A stretch of DNA of 64,000 nucleotides from Sipunculus nudus (Eukaryota; Annelida; Sipuncula; Golfingiida; Sipunculidae), in assembly GCA_026874595.1 (NCBI GenBank), contig CM049321.1, positions 14,835,479 to 14,899,478 of the forward strand. The letters are read 5' to 3'. The position numbers were made by a program, and so were the translations under genes. Shown piece by piece: positions 59,085 through 64,000 of this stretch. Numbering within the stretch: position 1 is the stretch's first letter; each line of letters starts with the position of its first letter. The notes below the pieces were generated by a model. That model worked only from the letters and a program-made list of their open reading frames with translations. It did not search any database and had not been told where the DNA came from.

Positions 59085-60817
59085 CATCGTACAGGTGTAC
59101 CTGTATTATTTTTTTCCAAATTCCTTATATATGTGAACCATGAAACTGCCAAAGTAAATATCCAATTCAATCTTCCATAAAACTTTCAAGGCACTGTTTA
59201 AAGTCTGTAACGGTTAAATTATATAGTCCTAAATTAAAGGGGAAAATTAAAGAAAGAATTTAAGAGCATATACTTTACAGTATGGTGTGCATGCAGTTCA
59301 TTTTTATATCATTTTAAAAAGTTATAACAAAGTATGAATTTTCAGAATATTGGTGCTGTTTACTTCATATTAAAATTTCCCCTTAAAGGAGAAAATTAAA
59401 CAACGACTCTAAGAACATATACATCATATTTAATTTGATGAAAAACTGAGGTTTAGGCCTATATCAGTTTAAGCATGCAGAGTTTCATCCAATTAAGGTA
59501 AATACAGAATATGGGTGCTGTTCACATTAATATTTCCCCTTAAAGGATAAACTTGTATACAGAGGTTGAAAAAAAATAAAATACTTACCCCTTTAACCTG
59601 CGTTTGCGAATCTTGGTAGCTTTGCATGCCTTTGGTCCATGCATGCAGCGAGTTAATCGAACAAATGAATCGATTCGAGTTTATCAGAGAGATGTAAACA
59701 GTCGAGTAGTTGCTTGTACAGTGATATGGTCCGAGTTAAATATCAATGATTTATATATTAAGAGAAACTAAATATGAAACTAAATATGTAAATATGAACG
59801 ACATATACATAATATTTATTTAAAAGATGTACCTATCTATATAATTCCCCAGTCTGATACTTCACTATAAAGATATAGGATAAAATAGGCCTTCATTCTT
59901 CACAAAGCACTGGTCGTATCATAATTTTCCATAAGCCTACATGTTTTAACCATTGTTTGGTAAATTTACTTGTACTACCACACCCATTGATAAATAGATC
60001 GATTTCTGCATGTTATAACAATTCATGCTGGCATTGTGCTTTTTTATTAGCAAACGATATACATATATACATATAAAATAGTTATAAGTTAATTGATGTG
60101 CAATACACTGACGAGTACGAATTTGCGATAGCAGGACTAGGAAACTATATCAAAGGTACTTCGATCGAACATAACAAGAACGAGTGTTACACTTTTTGAA
60201 TGTCCTGACGATGATGGTATTTGCATGTGTTGTAATGATAAAGTAAATATAACTTTCATGATGATGATAATGCTTTATTACAGACTCACGGTCCATATAC
60301 ATATATGTATAGGTCATTTTACACGTAAAATGCATACACATATATACTCATTTTTATTTGAAATTAAATAACCATTGATAGTTAAAACAAAAACTATGAA
60401 TATTTCCTTAATCAAATGAACCCTGGTATTATCTGAAATGAAATATAAATTACAATATCAACTTAACAGTAACTCTGACGACTGTAAATATCACTATGGA
60501 TATAACATACATAAAACTGAAAATAAGTAAGAAGAATGGGGGAATCAATATTTTATTTGTTCCATAGTAAGTACATTCTAAATTCAACAACATATATGAC
60601 TCTAACGTTATACATTCACAATGAAACTTGAATAATGTACATGCAATTTGTGCATTGAACATCTCTTTTCTTCACGAAGTGGGACCGATTTGGCAGATGC
60701 AATATATGGGCGGGACCGAAACGGCTACCATGCGGGACCGAAGCGGTATTTTGCAAACCTCAATCGGCCCCGGGACCTAAATGGCATGGGACCGAAATGT
60801 CCAGACACCGTAATTCC
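57435..60817. mobile_element. non-autonomous DNA transposon with long TIRs and 8-bp target duplication
   Basis: Inverted repeats of about 140 bp at 57449-57587 and 60672-60803 begin GGACATTTCGGTCCCATGCC and contain five spaced TTTCGGTCCC-like motifs each. The exact octamer GTAATTCC flanks the element (57435-57442 and 60810-60817), giving an insert of 3367 bp. The interior is AT-rich with no transposase-like frame. An 8-bp duplication fits hAT, P or several other superfamilies; I cannot choose. Confidence 0.8.
59029..59081. repeat. (TA)n microsatellite
   Basis: About 53 bp of uninterrupted TA inside the large TIR element. The overlapping open frame is a Tyr-Ile run. Confidence 0.95.
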
Positions 60818-60827
60818 ATAACGGAAC

Positions 60828-61615
60828 TGTCTAAAACGCGGAGAATCCGCGGAGAGATGGAGAATTCGCGGAGAATTTGTGAAGACTTTGCGGAGAGTTT
60901 TTATATGCAATGATCCTTTTAAATACACATAAAATCATTTAAAATCTCCAACTATACTACTCTTAACATATTTGCGTGCTGTTAAATGACCGAAATAAGT
61001 AAAAAATCCGTAAATAATTAAGGATTTTACATTATTGTTTTATTTATTTTTAAGACAAATGCAAATTTAAAATGAAACGAGTTATTACAGTTTTTTTTCT
61101 CTCTTTTTTATAACACCCAATCATGTCCTCGAATACATCTTCTATCCCACATTCACATTTAATCCCAATGGTTACAGTTGCTTTATATTTAGGCTTTGGT
61201 ATTCTGGGAGAAAGTTTTGTTTTAGGAAATGGTGTATAAATGCCTGAACTGAAACAAGAACAAGAAAGTGTTTTTGCATTAATCCTTGGTTAAAATGAAA
61301 CAAAAATCAGCTGCATTTGCAATCGCCAATAGCCCACAGTCTCCTGATGCTATTCGTTGTCTCTTGCGTGGCACAAAAAAAAATCTTAAGAGAAGAACCT
61401 GCTTGCCCAAACAACTGAGAGCTGAATTTTACATAAATGTACAGTTTTTTAGTTATTTCTGTCATTTAACAGTGAACAAATGTGTTATGAGTGATATAGT
61501 TGGAGATTTTAAGTGATTTTAATGTGTATTTTTAAAGTATCATTGCATATAAAAACTCTCCGCAAATTCTTCACGAATTCTCCAACTCTCCGCGGATTCT
61601 CCGCGTTTTAGACAG
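60828..61615. mobile_element. foldback/MITE element with arms of about 180 bp
   Basis: Left end CTGTCTAAAACGCGGAGAAT, right end its complement ending GTTTTAGACAG. The arms continue through CGCGGAGAG motifs, TTTTTATATGCAATGAT, AAAATCTCCAACTATA and TGTTAAATGAC. The central part is about 430 bp. A 76-codon frame (61286-61516) partly lies in the arm and is not supported as a gene. Confidence 0.85.
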
Positions 61616-62240
61616 ACCCTTTCATAATTATCGGTGGGCAGCTGATCGAGAAGGGGTCCATGCAATATGGAGATCAAAGACACTTTTTGGACTTTGAAAC
61701 ATATGATAATTAAAGAAAACGCGAAATTAAAGAGTAGCATTTTTTTCTGTATGCGAATAAGGCGTCAAGTACTGACTCAGCCAAAATATAGTAACTTTTT
61801 ATCGGCCTATTCATCAGCAAATACCTGGACAAAACATTTCCCGCCAAACCACGTGCGTGTTGGCCATTATCTAATTATCAGCTAGGCCTATCAAGGTTCT
61901 TACTATTTTAATCACTTCGTTAAAAAAAGGAGAAAACTTTGGGCCTTAAGTTACAGATTAAACTGTTCAGCACTCAAAAATTCATTTGGACCCCCTTCCA
62001 TGACTATAATAGTCCTATATAGCCTAATCTTATATATATATAGTTTAGCCTAACTGGAACAAATACATTTTAGCCTACTACCAGTATTTTGAAGATATGT
62101 TAGCCTTAATTAATATAGAAAAATAATAAAAGTTTTCAAGATTTGTATATAGGGGCTGGGCATATGCTTGCTGCTTGGCCTATATTCACAAGTTGAATAA
62201 AACTTCGTTAAGTTGTAGGTCTAAATTGACTATATATCCT
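61616..62240. other. no gene recognised
   Basis: AT-rich, with a TA-rich stretch at 62029-62042. Nothing else supported. Confidence 0.45.
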
Positions 62241-62808
62241 GTACCCCTGTCCACCTGATTTTTCGCGATTATCTCTACATAAGACAAAATTGGCACACAA
62301 AATTTGCACCATTGGCATAAAGAGGCAAAAGCGTAATTTTTTGTACCTTCCCTACTCACAATATAAATACAATTTACTTTACGGCCTGGTTGACATTTCT
62401 CAAATATATCCGTGGTTCATGGCGTCCCTAATATACGGCCATTGTGTATCCTCCTTGGATATGGATATAAAAAAATGTGACGTAACAGTGAAGCGCGTGC
62501 ACGCGGAGAATACAAGTCTCGCTGTAAACAGGGGTCGGCAGCTCTTGATTATTGGTTCCGTGAATGTTGGTGCCTCTTTAGTACGTCACGTCTATTATGA
62601 TGTCATCACTATCCCCTGATATGCCCATTTAACAGATTAGTGGCAAGATTTCGCTAAAGAATAGACTAGTTACTCATAAAATGGTTTTAAATTGTTTAGG
62701 CTATAATTTCCATAATAGTTAATTACGCTTTTCCCCAAGGTCAAACAGTTTTGGCGTTCTTTGATTCACAAATAAATAATCGCGAAAAAAACAGGTGGAC
62801 AGGGGTAC
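62241..62808. mobile_element. short TIR element
   Basis: Starts GTACCCCTGTCCACCTG then a T run and CGCGATTAT; ends ATAATCGCG, an A run and CAGGTGGACAGGGGTAC. TIRs of about 31 bp, total 568 bp. A 109-codon frame (62290-62619) fills much of it but shows no transposase or other domain. Confidence 0.75.
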
Positions 62809-64000
62809 TGGAAAGGAACAGAGCTAGGCTACTAAAGTATAGGGAACATTTCCTAAAACATTGGGATGGATCAGTGAGACGTGAGAGTGGATCTGGCACC
62901 TAATACAGCAAAGTCGCACTTTTGTGTCCTGTTTTTCCTTCAAAAAATATATTCCAAAAATAACTATCCACCTAAAACTGCATGTTATAGGCTAAATTCT
63001 TTTCTGCCTTATGACCAATTGCAAATGATTTACAAAACTTTTTAAAATCTATTAAAAACATTTAATGTTATTTGGATAAACTAACCGAAAGAGATTTCTA
63101 TACGTTAACTATATTAGCGCGTGAGATAATGATGTGGGTGATATAACCATGCATGGACAAATAAATAGGTTGACTAATTAATTGAAGTATAACAGGGTCA
63201 ATGTTATTTGCTATATTTATCCACCAGTGAAAACCAGGGAACACGGAGATATAGTGCATATATATTAAGCGCGGAACCATGCACGGGGGGGGGGGGGGGG
63301 GCTTTTTTAGACAAATCTTATGCATAAAGGGGTTTTTTGGGAGTCGAACCCCCTCCCCCCCCCTTCCTGCTCTCAACCAACGACCTTTTTAGACAATTTT
63401 TATGCATGTACCCATTGACCCCTCCCTGCAAAAAATCTTGGATCCGCGGCTGTATATACGATACAGCTATAGGCCTAGGTTACCTGCATGAATTCAGCAT
63501 GCAAGTGATCCGCAATTAATATACCTTTACATATTGCACAAACTACCCTAGAATACCTTGTAGAATACCTTGTAGAATACCTTATTTTTTAATGGATTTT
63601 AATGCAATCACGTGGAACAATGGGCCATGGGCCTCTTATGGAACAACTAATTACTTTTTAACGATTAGTGTGTTAAATGTTGGGTGGATCTTTATGCAGA
63701 TTTTGGCGGAGATATATATATACGCTCTAAGATTGCTCTTTAATAATGATCTAAACGTCTTAACGCAGTCTTTGTGCCTTGTCAGAGTTATCATGATTTA
63801 AATTTTATCATACTGACCATCCTGAGGTGCTTTGTCGCAAGATTGTCCCCTGAAGTTAATCTTTATACATATTATAAGCCCTCGATTTTGTTGGTATCTA
63901 AAATAAAAAAAAATAATGACAAAAAAACTTTGGAAAAAAATGACGCCAAGATTTTGGAATGGTTAAGGGTTAAATACAACAAAAAAAGTAAAAAAATATG
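62809..64000. other. no gene recognised; homopolymer runs
   Basis: Contains a 17-base G run at 63285-63301 and a 9-base C run at 63355-63363, around which TTTTTAGACAA and TTATGCAT recur as a short direct repeat (about 63304 and 63390). A 13-bp motif, TAGAATACCTTGT, is repeated at about 63550-63590. No convincing open frame. Confidence 0.5.

Noticed and set aside
63304-63380. tRNA-like B box (GGTTCGACTCC) on the minus strand
   Set aside because: No credible acceptor stem or A box, and a long G/C run lies where the anticodon arm should be.

Overview
This window looks like animal nuclear DNA from an invertebrate, most likely a marine mollusc and plausibly a bivalve. It is AT-rich, with GT-AG introns, tRNA-derived SINEs, a CR1/L2-like non-LTR fragment, a DIRS-type tyrosine-recombinase retrotransposon, many short inverted-repeat elements, and Helentron-like elements with tandem-repeat cores of a kind known from bivalves. 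The species assignment is inference. I see no bacterial operons, rRNA or CRISPR arrays.

Only one cellular gene is convincing: guanylate kinase (GUK1), on the minus strand. Seven coding exons between 21357 and 8438 splice, all with GT-AG junctions and matching phases, into a 199-residue protein. A possible non-coding first exon lies near 29154. The introns are crowded with mobile DNA: a foldback element 20 bp after exon 2, a MITE and a SINE either side of exon 4, a Helentron-like element in the last intron, and a 3-kb minisatellite in intron 5.

The minisatellite (about 12590-15630) is the most unusual feature. Its 30-bp unit is a copy of the exon 5/intron 5 boundary itself. The authentic 5' splice site, exon end ATTATG followed by gtaggt, is the first unit of the array, so intron 5 carries roughly a hundred tandem near-copies of its own donor site. 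Thirty is a multiple of three, so use of a downstream copy would add ten-residue blocks in frame until the degenerate units are reached.

Region by region: 1-570 holds copies of a repeat family I call R1; 570-7700 is mostly featureless apart from microsatellites and one MITE; 7.7-29.3 kb is the GUK1 locus, with a CR1-like fragment at 22.8-23.8 kb and a Helentron-like element at 25.4-27.0 kb. 30-43 kb is intergenic, with a possible two-exon gene start at 32 kb, a 162-bp duplication, two families of Helentron-like elements and a split MITE. 44.56-50.22 kb is a full-length but decayed DIRS-like retrotransposon (minus strand), a GC-rich island with inverted terminal repeats and an internal complementary region. 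50.9-55.8 kb is a cluster of R1 copies. 57.4-62.8 kb holds three inverted-repeat elements in a row. The remainder is AT-rich DNA without recognisable genes.
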